Notes under the pieces: model-generated
Database searches by the model: none
The model's input: the letters and a program-made list of their open reading frames with translations, nothing else
Told to the model about the DNA's origin: nothing
In this document: piece after piece, positions 7,852-17,040 of the stretch
Position numbering within the stretch: position 1 is the stretch's first letter
Layout of the letters: the number at the start of each line of letters is the position of its first letter
Made by a program: the position numbers and the translations under genes
Assembly (NCBI GenBank): GCA_964244725.1
Contig: CAXTJQ010000002.1
Coordinates: forward strand, 248,001 to 312,000
DNA length: 64,000 bases
Source: Kumtagia sp964244725
Lineage (GTDB): Bacteria > Pseudomonadota > Alphaproteobacteria > Rhizobiales > Rhizobiaceae
Direction of reading: 5' to 3'

Positions 7852-8417
7852 ACGTCGCTCTGCCGCAGACCCGACTGACGGTCCCGGAGTTTTTCGCCTG
7901 GTGGGATGCCCAGGCGACCGACGAACGGTTCGAACTGATCGACGGACTGATTGTCGCGATGGGCCGCGACCGGGTTCGGCACAATCGAGCAAAGTATCGG
8001 GCGGCCCGGACTCTATCCTATGCGATCGAATCGGCCGGCCTGGATTGCGAAGCGTTCCTCGATGGCCTCGGCGTCTCTCCCGACAATTACAATTTTCGGC
8101 TGCCCGACGCTATCGTCCATTGCGGGCCTGTCGACGAGAACGCCGCAATTCTTCCAAACCCGGTGATCGTGGTCGAGATCGTCTCACCGCGCAGCGAAGA
8201 GCGCGATGTGCATGAGAAACTGGCCGACTATTTTTCGATCGAGTCCCTACTACACTATCCGATCGTTTACCCGGAACGCAGTTTCGTGGGCCACCACCGC
8301 CGAACTTCATCCGCGATGCCTGTGGAGACTCGCTTTGTAAGGGAGGGTGAAATCGCTTTCGATCCACCCGGACTTTTGGTTTCGCTGAAAGATCTGCTGG
8401 GGGAGGCGGACCGGTGA
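7848..8417 (+). CDS. Uma2 family PD-(D/E)XK nuclease-like protein (copy 1)
   Basis: A 189-residue protein starting at GTG 7848, overlapping the nuoD stop. Uma2 (DUF820) proteins have the restriction-endonuclease fold; their biological targets are mostly unknown. Seen here: VPEFFAWWDAQATDERFELIDG at the start, LPDAIVHC (the catalytic PD position), VIVVEIVSPRSEERD and KLADYFSIESLLHY with a conserved Lys. The usual YLIVDPE strand reads YPIVYPERSF, so a conserved Asp is replaced by Tyr, and the region after it diverges from copy 2; this copy may be degenerating. It overlaps copy 2 by GTGA, in a junction nearly identical to its own junction with nuoD. Confidence 0.85.
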   Translation: MNVALPQTRLTVPEFFAWWDAQATDERFELIDGLIVAMGRDRVRHNRAKYRAARTLSYAIESAGLDCEAFLDGLGVSPDNYNFRLPDAIVHCGPVDENAAILPNPVIVVEIVSPRSEERDVHEKLADYFSIESLLHYPIVYPERSFVGHHRRTSSAMPVETRFVREGEIAFDPPGLLVSLKDLLGEADR

Positions 8418-8992
8418 ATGTTGCGGCGAAGCCCCCGATCATGACCGTCGACCAGTTTCTGGACTGGGTTTCTGATCGTGAAGGCCGATACGAACTCGTC
8501 GATGGAAATGTCGTTGCAATATCGCCAGAACGGTCGCGCCACGTCGATTCGAAGATGAACGCGTGGGAGATTCTGCGTAACGCCGTCCGGGAAGCAGGGC
8601 TTGATTGCTTTGTCAAAGGCGATGGCATGACCGTCGTCATCGACAAGCACAATTCATGCGAACCGGACGTTTCCGTCCAATGCAGTCCGATCGATCCGGA
8701 GTCGATGATTTTGGACAACCCGCTGATCGTTCTCGAGGTCATCTCGCCTTCGAGTGCGCGACGCGATACCGGTACGAAGCTCGCCAGCTATTTCCAGGTC
8801 GGCAGCATCCGCCACTATCTGATCATCGACACCTACGGAAAGAGCGTGATCAAGCACTCCAACGCGGCGGCCGGCGCACCGATATCGAGCGAGGTATTTC
8901 GAGCGGGGTCCTTACGACTTGACCCGCCCGGCATCTCGGTTTCGATCGACGATATACTAGGCCTAGATGCAAATTTGGAAGCAAGATCCTAG
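8414..8992 (+). CDS. Uma2 family PD-(D/E)XK nuclease-like protein (copy 2)
   Basis: A 192-residue protein, GTG start at 8414. The motif order is better conserved than in copy 1: MTVDQFLDWVSDREGRYELV with DG, then EPDVSVQC, LIVLEVISPSSARRD, KLASYFQVGSIRHYLIID and a final DPPGISVSIDDIL. Catalytic candidates are the Asp of EPD, the Glu of LEV and the Lys of KLASYF. The closest relative in the window is copy 1, which suggests a tandem duplication. The stop lies 3 bp before nuoE, so the gene is embedded in the operon and co-transcribed; a part in complex I function is not established. Confidence 0.87.
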   Translation: MNVAAKPPIMTVDQFLDWVSDREGRYELVDGNVVAISPERSRHVDSKMNAWEILRNAVREAGLDCFVKGDGMTVVIDKHNSCEPDVSVQCSPIDPESMILDNPLIVLEVISPSSARRDTGTKLASYFQVGSIRHYLIIDTYGKSVIKHSNAAAGAPISSEVFRAGSLRLDPPGISVSIDDILGLDANLEARS

Positions 8993-8995
8993 CCC

Positions 8996-10360
8996 ATGTC
9001 AGTCCGCCGTCTCGCAGAGCCCGCCGTTCAGCCCGCCACATTCGCCTTCAACGAGGCGAATGCGGAGGCGGCGAAAGTGTGGATCGCGAAATATCCCGAA
9101 GGCCGCGAACAGTCGGCGATCATCCCGCTGCTGATGATCGCGCAGGACCAGGAAGGCTGGGTCAGCAAGCCGGCGATCGAGAGCATCTCCGACATGCTCG
9201 GCATGCCTTACATCCGGGGGCTCGAGGTCGCGACCTTCTATACTCAATACCAGCTCAAGCCGGTTGGCTCCAAGGCGCATATCCAGGTCTGCGGTACGAC
9301 TCCGTGCATGCTGCGCGGGTCGGATGCATTGATGGATGTCTGCCGGTCGCAGATCCATCATGACCAGTTCCATCTCAACGAGAGCGGTACGCTGTCCTGG
9401 GAAGAGGTCGAGTGCCTCGGGGCCTGCGTCAACGCGCCGATGGTGATGATCTTCAAGGATACGTTCGAAGATCTGACGCCCGAGCGGCTGGCCGAGATCA
9501 TCGATGCTTTCGACAAGGGCGACGGCGCTTCGGTCATCCCCGGTCCGCAGATCGGGCGCGTCTATTCCGCGCCGGTCACCGGGCCGACCAGCCTGACCGA
9601 CGAGACGGCGCTCCTGAAGGACACGCGCGACCGCGAGGCCAAGGAAGCGGCGGCCAACCAGAACACCGAGGGCGGAGACGTGCCGCCCTCGAACGCGGCG
9701 AAGCCCAAGACCGACGCCGTCGAAACAGATCCGGCGCTCAAGGCGCCAGACGAAAAGAAGGGCCCCGACGAGAAGCCGGCCGCCCCGAAGTCCGACGCCG
9801 CGAAGGCGCCCGAGGGGGGTGAGCCCGCCTCTCCGATGCCGGCCTTCGACAAGAAGGCGGCCGACCTTGCCGAGCCTGCGGTCGAGGGAGATGGCAAGAA
9901 GAGAACGCGTCCGATCCAGGATGCCGGCGCGGCTGGTTTCAAGGCTCCCGAGATGCTGCGCGGCGATTCGATCGGCGCTTCAGGCCGGAACATGTCCGGC
10001 GAGATCGCGCCGCCGCCTGCGGGTCCCGTCGCAGGAACGATGGCGGCATCGCCGAGCAAAGCCCGCCAGCCGACCCTCAACGATCCCAACCGGCCGGCCA
10101 GCATCGACAAACCGTCCGCTGCCGATGACCTCAAGCTGATTTCCGGCATCGGCCCGAAGATCGAGGGCATCCTGCATTCGCTCGGCATCCATACCTATGC
10201 GCAGGTCGCGGCCTGGACCGTCGAGGAGAGCGGGTGGGTCGACGGCTATCCGAACTTCAAGGGCCGCATCGCGCGCGACAACTGGCGGAAGCAAGCCGAG
10301 GCGCTGGCCAAAGGCGGCGTCGCCGAATATGTCCGCGTCTTCGGCAGGAAGCCGGTCTGA
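8996..10360 (+). CDS. nuoE: NADH-quinone oxidoreductase subunit E with a long HhH-containing C-terminal extension
   Basis: 454 residues against about 160-200 for a plain NuoE. Residues about 15-165 form the 24-kDa subunit domain that holds [2Fe-2S] cluster N1a, with ligands Cys99, Cys104, Cys140 and Cys144 (VCGTTPCM and ECLGACVNAP). Residues about 190-375 are a low-complexity Ala/Pro/Lys/Glu-rich linker. Residues 377-454 form a helix-hairpin-helix domain (DDLKLISGIGPKIEGILHSL ... GRIARDNWRKQAEALA), a fold typical of DNA-binding or protein-docking modules and nearly the same as the C-terminal domain of the protein at 11948-12640. Long NuoE tails are known in rhizobia; the role is unknown. Confidence 0.94.
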   Translation: MSVRRLAEPAVQPATFAFNEANAEAAKVWIAKYPEGREQSAIIPLLMIAQDQEGWVSKPAIESISDMLGMPYIRGLEVATFYTQYQLKPVGSKAHIQVCGTTPCMLRGSDALMDVCRSQIHHDQFHLNESGTLSWEEVECLGACVNAPMVMIFKDTFEDLTPERLAEIIDAFDKGDGASVIPGPQIGRVYSAPVTGPTSLTDETALLKDTRDREAKEAAANQNTEGGDVPPSNAAKPKTDAVETDPALKAPDEKKGPDEKPAAPKSDAAKAPEGGEPASPMPAFDKKAADLAEPAVEGDGKKRTRPIQDAGAAGFKAPEMLRGDSIGASGRNMSGEIAPPPAGPVAGTMAASPSKARQPTLNDPNRPASIDKPSAADDLKLISGIGPKIEGILHSLGIHTYAQVAAWTVEESGWVDGYPNFKGRIARDNWRKQAEALAKGGVAEYVRVFGRKPV

Positions 10361-10371
10361 GGGTCGAGAAA

Positions 10372-11676
<1,305 letters not shown>

Positions 11677-11679
11677 AGG

Positions 11680-11931
11680 ATGTTGGAGGAACCCGACAAC
11701 CTCGTTTTGAAGATGCTGCGCGAGATGCGCGACGTCATTCAGGACGTTCAGGCAAAAGTATACGAGCATGACGACCGCTTTGCTGAGATGAAGAAGGCGA
11801 TCGAGGATTGGCAGGAGACGACCTCGACCGGGACCGGTTTCGCACTGCATGCGAGCATCAGAACGCAGGCGCTCGAAAAGGAGCTTGCGGAGTTGAAGCG
11901 ACGCATCGACCGTCTCGAACGCGCGCATTGA
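11680..11931 (+). CDS. Small coiled-coil protein in the nuo operon (copy 2)
   Basis: An 83-residue soluble protein of unknown function, 3 bp after nuoF, preceded by GTAGAGG. It begins MLEEPDNLVLKMLREMRD and ends in a strongly heptad-patterned helix (ALEKELAELKRRIDRLERAH). The first 17 residues, the length and the C-terminal helix match the gene at 5597-5848, so the operon holds two members of one family. The middle segment (TTSTGTGFALHAS) is probably a flexible turn between two helices. Confidence 0.8.
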   Translation: MLEEPDNLVLKMLREMRDVIQDVQAKVYEHDDRFAEMKKAIEDWQETTSTGTGFALHASIRTQALEKELAELKRRIDRLERAH

Positions 11932-11947
11932 GACCGATCGGCAAGCC

Positions 11948-12640
11948 ATGACTGCTTCGGAAACGCCTGATCCACCGAAAGACACGGCCGCTGCGGTGCT
12001 GGTGCGGTCATTCGATGTCATGACCGCTTCGGCGGCGTTCGGCCTCGCCATCGCGACGCAAATATTCGGATTCTGGGTCGGCCTGGCAGCCGGGATGCAG
12101 CCGACGCCTGGAGGGCGGCCGGCTAATCCCTTGAACGCGCAAGATCGAAGCAAGGCGGCCGCGCCGCCTCCGGCCGGCGGAGCCGATGTGGTTGACGAGA
12201 CTCCACCGCAGCGAAAGCCGGCAAAGAACGTCGTCCCGATGCGCCGAAGGATCGTGATGCCCGACGCTCGCACCGTCGACGCGCCGTCGACGTTGGTGCC
12301 GAAAGTCGGCACCAATCCGATTCTAGACTCGGTCGCGGAGGCCGGCCAGCCCATCGGCACCACATCCGTGGCGCCCGACGATCTGAAGACGATCGCGGGC
12401 ATCGGGCCGAAGCTCGAGCAGGCGCTGCACGGCGTCGGGATCCGCAGTTTCGCGCAGATCGCGGCGCTCGGCGCGGACGAAATCGCCGTGCTTGATGAGA
12501 AATTCAGCCTCGAAGGGCGGATTATCCGGGACGATTGGCGCAGGAATGCGACGCGGCTCGCGTCTAAGGCAGTGGCTGGAAGCGCCGACAGGCTGGCTTC
12601 AAAACGCGGCGCGCCGCGAGGAACCCGTGCGAATGGCTAA
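11948..12640 (+). CDS. Membrane-anchored helix-hairpin-helix protein in the nuo operon
   Basis: A 230-residue protein of unknown function. One hydrophobic segment (about residues 27-50, TASAAFGLAIATQIFGFWVG) anchors it; residues 55-140 are Pro/Ala-rich and disordered in character. The C-terminal domain from residue 144 (DDLKTIAGIGPKLEQALHGV ... GRIIRDDWRRNATRLA) is the same HhH module as the NuoE tail. Thus one copy is fused to complex I and one is tethered to the membrane beside it. It overlaps nuoG by 8 bp (ATGGCTAA). Confidence 0.8.
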   Translation: MTASETPDPPKDTAAAVLVRSFDVMTASAAFGLAIATQIFGFWVGLAAGMQPTPGGRPANPLNAQDRSKAAAPPPAGGADVVDETPPQRKPAKNVVPMRRRIVMPDARTVDAPSTLVPKVGTNPILDSVAEAGQPIGTTSVAPDDLKTIAGIGPKLEQALHGVGIRSFAQIAALGADEIAVLDEKFSLEGRIIRDDWRRNATRLASKAVAGSADRLASKRGAPRGTRANG

Positions 12641-14702
12641 GATCAAGGTCGACGGACGCGAGATCGAGGTGCCGGACCACTACACGCTGCTGCAGGCGGC
12701 GGAAGCGGGCGGCGCGGAAGTGCCGCGCTTCTGCTTCCATGAGCGGCTGTCGATCGCCGGCAATTGCCGCATGTGCCTGGTCGAGGTGAAGGGCGGACCG
12801 CCCAAGCCGCAGGCGAGCTGCGCCATGAACGTCAAGGATCTGCGCCCCGGACCGAACGGCGAGGCGCCGGAGATGTTCACCAACACGCCGATGGTCAAGA
12901 AGGCACGCGAGGGCGTGATGGAATTCCTGCTGATCAACCATCCGCTGGATTGCCCGATCTGCGACCAGGGCGGCGAGTGCGACCTGCAGGACCAGGCGAT
13001 GGCGTTCGGCGTCGATTCGTCGCGCTATCAGGAAAACAAGCGCGCGGTGGAAGACAAGTATATCGGGCCGCTGGTCAAGACGATCATGAACCGCTGCATC
13101 CATTGCACGCGCTGCGTCCGCTTCACCACCGAGGTTGCTGGCATCTCCGAACTCGGCCTGATCGGGCGCGGCGAGGACGCCGAGATCACCACCTATCTCG
13201 AAAGCGCGATGACCTCGGAATTGCAGGGCAACGTCATCGACCTCTGTCCGGTCGGGGCATTGACCTCGAAGCCCTATGCCTTCCAGGCGCGGCCGTGGGA
13301 ACTGACCAAGACGGAATCGATCGATGTGATGGACGCGGTCGGGTCGGCGATCCGCGTCGATTCGCGCGGCCGCGAGGTAATGCGCATTATGCCGCGCGTC
13401 AACGAGGCGGTGAACGAGGAGTGGATTTCGGACAAGACCCGGTTCATCTGGGACGGGTTGCGCACGCAGCGGCTCGACCGGCCTTACGTACGCAAGAACG
13501 GCAAGCTGGTCGCCGCGAGCTGGAACGAAGCCTTCGCCGCGATCAAGGCTGCTGTCGCCGGAACCAGCCCGGAAAAAATCGGCGCGATTGCTGGCGATCT
13601 CGCGACCGTCGAGGAGATGTATGCGCTCAAATTGCTGATGGCCTCGCTCGGCTCGCCGAACATCGATTGCCGGCAGGACGGAGCGGCGCTCGACCCATCG
13701 TTCGGGCGCGGCAGCTACATCTTCAACCCGACCATCGAGGGCATCGAGCAGGCCGACGCGCTGCTGATCGTCGGAGCAAACCCGCGCTTCGAGGCCTCGG
13801 TGCTCAACGCCCGCATCCGCAAGCGCTTCCGCTCCGGCTTCCCGGTTGGCGTCATCGGCGAGACCGAAGACCTTCGCTATCCTTACGAATCATTGGGAGC
13901 GGGCACCGATTCGCTGGGCGATCTAGCGGCGGGCAACGGGCGCTTCTTCGAAACATTGAAGAACGCCGCCAAGCCTATGATCATCATCGGGCAGGGGGCT
14001 TTGACGGGTTCGGGCGTGCTGGCGCTCGCGGCGAAGCTCGCGGACGCAGTGGGCGCTTTCGCCGAAGGCTGGAACGGGTTCGCGGTGCTGCATACGGCGG
14101 CGGCGCGCGTGGGCGGGCTCGACCTCGGGTTCGTACCGGGGGACGGCGGCAAGGATGTCGCCGGCATGCTTGGCGGGACGGACGTGCTGTTCCTGCTTGG
14201 GGCGGACGAACTCGACCTGTCCGCCGCGACGAATGCGTTCGTCGTTTATGTCGGCACGCATGGCGACACGGGCGCGCACCACGCCGACGTGATCCTGCCA
14301 GGCGCCGCCTACACCGAAAAATCCGGCACCTACGTCAACACCGAAGGGCGGGTGCAGCAGACCAACCGGGCCGGCTTCGCGCCGGGCGACGCGCGCGAGG
14401 ATTGGGCGATCCTGCGGGCGCTTTCTGATGTACTGGCCAGGAAGCTGCCGTTCGATTCGCTGCCGCAGCTGCGGGCCGATCTTTACAAGTCCTATCCGCA
14501 TTTTGCGCGCATCGATGCGATCGCCCCGGGAACGGCGGAGCATGTCGCCGCAGCGGCGGCGAAAGGCGGTGCGGTGACCAAAATGGCGTTTGCCTCGCCG
14601 GTCAAAGACTTCTATCTGACGAACCCGATCGCACGGGCGTCGGCGATCATGGCCGAGTGTTCGGCCTTGGTCAGGGACGGCTTCCGGCAGGCGGCCGAGT
14701 AG
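12633..14702 (+). CDS. nuoG: NADH-quinone oxidoreductase subunit G
   Basis: A 689-residue 75-kDa-type subunit carrying the Fe-S relay from NuoF to NuoI. The N-terminal ferredoxin domain has the [2Fe-2S] ligands in CFHERLSIAGNCRMCLVEVK and ASCAMN; His/Cys cluster N5 lies in HPLDCPICDQGGECDLQ, and N4 in NRCIHCTRCVRF with DLCPVGALTSK. A degenerate molybdopterin-oxidoreductase domain (about 220-690) follows, with DVILPGAAYTEKSGTYVN near residue 550. The start MAKIKVDGREIEVPDHYT is standard; the frame is open upstream to 12492, but only as a shadow of the HhH gene. Confidence 0.97.
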   Translation: MAKIKVDGREIEVPDHYTLLQAAEAGGAEVPRFCFHERLSIAGNCRMCLVEVKGGPPKPQASCAMNVKDLRPGPNGEAPEMFTNTPMVKKAREGVMEFLLINHPLDCPICDQGGECDLQDQAMAFGVDSSRYQENKRAVEDKYIGPLVKTIMNRCIHCTRCVRFTTEVAGISELGLIGRGEDAEITTYLESAMTSELQGNVIDLCPVGALTSKPYAFQARPWELTKTESIDVMDAVGSAIRVDSRGREVMRIMPRVNEAVNEEWISDKTRFIWDGLRTQRLDRPYVRKNGKLVAASWNEAFAAIKAAVAGTSPEKIGAIAGDLATVEEMYALKLLMASLGSPNIDCRQDGAALDPSFGRGSYIFNPTIEGIEQADALLIVGANPRFEASVLNARIRKRFRSGFPVGVIGETEDLRYPYESLGAGTDSLGDLAAGNGRFFETLKNAAKPMIIIGQGALTGSGVLALAAKLADAVGAFAEGWNGFAVLHTAAARVGGLDLGFVPGDGGKDVAGMLGGTDVLFLLGADELDLSAATNAFVVYVGTHGDTGAHHADVILPGAAYTEKSGTYVNTEGRVQQTNRAGFAPGDAREDWAILRALSDVLARKLPFDSLPQLRADLYKSYPHFARIDAIAPGTAEHVAAAAAKGGAVTKMAFASPVKDFYLTNPIARASAIMAECSALVRDGFRQAAE

Positions 14703-14711
14703 GGCGGGGCG

Positions 14712-15755
14712 ATGGACTCCTTCTTCAGCTTCTATGTCTGGCCCGGCCTGGTCATCCTGCTTCAGTCGGTGGTGCTGCTCGTCGTCCTCCTGGTCTTCGT
14801 GGCGTATATTCTCTACGCCGACCGCAAGATATGGGCGGCGGTTCAGCTTCGCCGCGGACCGAACGTCGTGGGGCCCTTCGGTCTTCTGCAATCCTTCGCC
14901 GACCTGCTCAAATTCGTGGTCAAGGAGCCGGTCATCCCGTCGGGCGCCAACAAGGGCATCTTCCTGCTCGCGCCGGTGGTCTCGGCGAGCCTCGCGCTCG
15001 CGACCTGGGCCGTCGTCCCCGTCAGCGCCGGATGGGCGGTCGCCGACATCAATGTCGGCATCCTCTACATCTTCGCGATTTCCTCGCTCGAGGTCTACGG
15101 CGTCATCATGGCGGGCTGGGCGTCGAACTCGAAATATCCGTTCCTCGGCGCGTTGCGCTCGGCCGCGCAGATGGTGTCCTACGAAGTGTCGATCGGCTTC
15201 GTCATCGTCACGGTGCTGCTTTGCGTCGGTTCGCTCAATCTGTCGGACATCGTGATGGCGCAGCATGACGGCGTCGGCACGATGATCGGCCTGCCGAACA
15301 CGTTTCTCGACTGGCACTGGCTGTCGCTGTTCCCAATGTTCGTGGTGTTCTTCATTTCGGCGCTGGCCGAGACCAACCGACCGCCTTTCGACCTGGTCGA
15401 GGCGGAATCGGAACTCGTCGCCGGCCACATGATCGAATATTCCTCGACGCCGTTCCTGCTGTTCTTCCTCGGCGAATATGTCGCGATCGTGCTGATGTGC
15501 GCGCTGACGACAATCCTGTTCCTCGGCGGGTGGCTGCCGCCTTTCGATTTCATCCCGTTCACCTGGGTGCCGGGCGTGATCTGGTTCGTGCTCAAGGTCT
15601 GCCTCGTGTTCTTCATGTTCGCGATGGTGAAATCCTTCGTGCCGCGCTACCGCTACGACCAGTTGATGCGCCTCGGCTGGAAGGTGTTCCTTCCGCTCTC
15701 GCTGGCGATGGTGGTGATCGTCGCGGGCTTCCTCAAGATCACCGGACTGGCGTGA
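14712..15755 (+). CDS. nuoH: NADH-quinone oxidoreductase subunit H
   Basis: A 347-residue, eight-helix membrane subunit that joins the peripheral and membrane arms and forms part of the quinone tunnel. Conserved loops are visible: RRGPNVVGPFGLLQSFADLL (about residue 46), the amphipathic segment after KEPVIPSGANKG, and the acidic cytoplasmic loop AETNRPPFDLVEAESELVAG (about 220). Starts 9 bp after nuoG and ends 3 bp before the GFA-family gene. Confidence 0.97.
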   Translation: MDSFFSFYVWPGLVILLQSVVLLVVLLVFVAYILYADRKIWAAVQLRRGPNVVGPFGLLQSFADLLKFVVKEPVIPSGANKGIFLLAPVVSASLALATWAVVPVSAGWAVADINVGILYIFAISSLEVYGVIMAGWASNSKYPFLGALRSAAQMVSYEVSIGFVIVTVLLCVGSLNLSDIVMAQHDGVGTMIGLPNTFLDWHWLSLFPMFVVFFISALAETNRPPFDLVEAESELVAGHMIEYSSTPFLLFFLGEYVAIVLMCALTTILFLGGWLPPFDFIPFTWVPGVIWFVLKVCLVFFMFAMVKSFVPRYRYDQLMRLGWKVFLPLSLAMVVIVAGFLKITGLA

Positions 15756-15758
15756 GCC

Positions 15759-16223
15759 ATGGCGGACGTTGCGCAAAGCGCGCGGATCGAGACGGGCGCA
15801 TGCTTCTGCGGCGATATCGTCGCGGAAATGCATGGCGAGCCGTTCTGGGTCTGCACCGATCATGACGATGATTGCCGTCGGGCGATCGGCGGTCCGATGA
15901 TGCTCTGGGTCGGTTACCGTCCGGATGAGATAAGGTTTACGCGCGGCGAGCCGGCATCGTTCTCGAAGACGCGTGGCGTGACGCGCACCTTCTGCGGACG
16001 ATGCGGTACGTCGATCGGCTATGCCGACGCCGGTCTCGCTGGCGAGCACTATCTGACGATCGGCTTCTTCGACCATCCCGGGCGATTTGCGCCGCAGGCG
16101 CACGCCTACTGGCGGGAACGTCTGCCATGGGTCGAATTCGCCGATGCCCTGCCGCGCGGGAACGGCTATACCCGCGCCCGTGACGGCACAATCGGCACGC
16201 CGGCCGTGCGGCGGGCGTCATGA
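15759..16223 (+). CDS. GFA (CENP-V/glutathione-dependent formaldehyde-activating-like) family protein
   Basis: A 154-residue cytoplasmic zinc-binding protein inserted between nuoH and nuoI. The CENP-V/GFA fold is suggested by the cysteine set GACFCGDI (about residues 13-20), VCTDHDDDC and RTFCGRCGTSIGYAD (about 77-91). Typical members have CxC, CxxC and CxxC ligands; here the middle site reads C-x6-C. Members include a formaldehyde-glutathione condensing enzyme, but most are uncharacterised. It overlaps the next small gene by ATGA. The link to complex I is only positional. Confidence 0.85.
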   Translation: MADVAQSARIETGACFCGDIVAEMHGEPFWVCTDHDDDCRRAIGGPMMLWVGYRPDEIRFTRGEPASFSKTRGVTRTFCGRCGTSIGYADAGLAGEHYLTIGFFDHPGRFAPQAHAYWRERLPWVEFADALPRGNGYTRARDGTIGTPAVRRAS

Positions 16224-16411
16224 CCGGCAATCTCATCGGCGTCATTATCGGACTGGTCATCGCGGGGGCTGACTTCGTGGTGCTGCGCATGCTTGCCGGC
16301 CGCGTCGAGTTGCCTGAAACGAAACAGGTGCTGAGCATTACCGGCTACAGCCAGTTCGTGCTGCTGCCGATCATCGGCTGGTTCGTCGGCCCCTATATTT
16401 TCGGAGAATAG
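16220..16411 (+). CDS. Small two-helix membrane protein between the GFA gene and nuoI
   Basis: A 63-residue protein of unknown function with two hydrophobic segments (about 4-24, NLIGVIIGLVIAGADFVVLR, and 42-60, YSQFVLLPIIGWFVGPYI) and a short charged loop (GRVELPETKQ). It overlaps the GFA gene by 4 bp and ends 2 bp before nuoI, so it is embedded in the operon. Size and topology resemble the peptides at 6456 and 17980, but I see no sequence identity that would prove a family. Confidence 0.7.
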   Translation: MTGNLIGVIIGLVIAGADFVVLRMLAGRVELPETKQVLSITGYSQFVLLPIIGWFVGPYIFGE

Positions 16412-16413
16412 CC

Positions 16414-16905
16414 ATGTCAGCGCTCGCCCAGGCCGCCAAGTCGCTGCTGCTGCAGGAATTCGTCGCGGCGTTCTTCCTGTCGATGAAGCAGTTTTTTTCG
16501 CCCAAGCCGACGCTGAACTACCCGTTCGAGAAGGGGCCGGTCAGCGCCCGGTTCCGTGGCGAACACGCCTTGCGCCGCTACCCCAATGGCGAGGAGCGCT
16601 GCATCGCCTGCAAGCTGTGCGAGGCGATCTGCCCGGCGCAGGCGATCACCATCGAGGCCGGCCCGCGCCGCAACGATGGTACCCGCCGCACGGTGCGTTA
16701 CGATATCGACATGGTGAAGTGCATCTATTGCGGCTTCTGCCAGGAAGCCTGCCCGGTCGACGCGATCGTCGAGGGGCCGAATTTCGAGTTCTCCACCGAA
16801 ACGCGCGAGGAACTCTATTACGACAAGGACAAGCTGCTGGCGAACGGCGACCGCTGGGAACGCGAACTCGCGCGCAACATCGCGATCGACTCGCCGTATC
16901 GGTAG
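16414..16905 (+). CDS. nuoI: NADH-quinone oxidoreductase subunit I
   Basis: A 163-residue subunit with two [4Fe-4S] clusters, N6a and N6b, that pass electrons from NuoG to NuoB. Both ferredoxin motifs are intact: CIACKLCEAICP (about residue 60) and CIYCGFCQEACP (about 99). The amphipathic N-terminus (LLLQEFVAAFFLSMKQFF) lies on the membrane. Length and ends match the alphaproteobacterial subunit. It is the only nuo gene followed by a sizeable spacer (135 bp before nuoJ). Confidence 0.97.
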   Translation: MSALAQAAKSLLLQEFVAAFFLSMKQFFSPKPTLNYPFEKGPVSARFRGEHALRRYPNGEERCIACKLCEAICPAQAITIEAGPRRNDGTRRTVRYDIDMVKCIYCGFCQEACPVDAIVEGPNFEFSTETREELYYDKDKLLANGDRWERELARNIAIDSPYR

Positions 16906-16988
16906 CCAGCAATTTTCCTTCGACCCGCAAACGGGAAAAGGAAACGAAGTTGCATGGACGCGCCGAAAGCGCTCGTCTAAGGAACAGT

Positions 16989-17018
16989 CGATTTCGCAGA
17001 TGCACAATCGCGAAATCG
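16989..17018 (+). other. Stem-loop in the nuoI-nuoJ spacer
   Basis: A perfect 9-bp stem CGATTTCGC/GCGAAATCG with a 12-nt loop, followed by GTTTTGG, in the longest internal spacer of the nuo operon (16906-17040). The missing U-run argues against a strong terminator; it could be a processing site, an attenuator or an operator. Only 22 bp separate it from the nuoJ ATG. Confidence 0.45.
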
Positions 17019-17040
17019 GTTTTGGAACGCAGGGTCATCC

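Noticed and set aside
13923..16103. A 726-codon open frame on the minus strand opposite nuoG and nuoH
   Set aside because: It is Arg/Asp/Glu-rich, matches no family and mirrors well-conserved genes on the plus strand; long antisense frames are common in DNA this rich in G+C.
16906..17040. Possible micropeptide gene between nuoI and nuoJ
   Set aside because: The ATG at 16952 gives only a handful of codons and no ribosome site precedes it.
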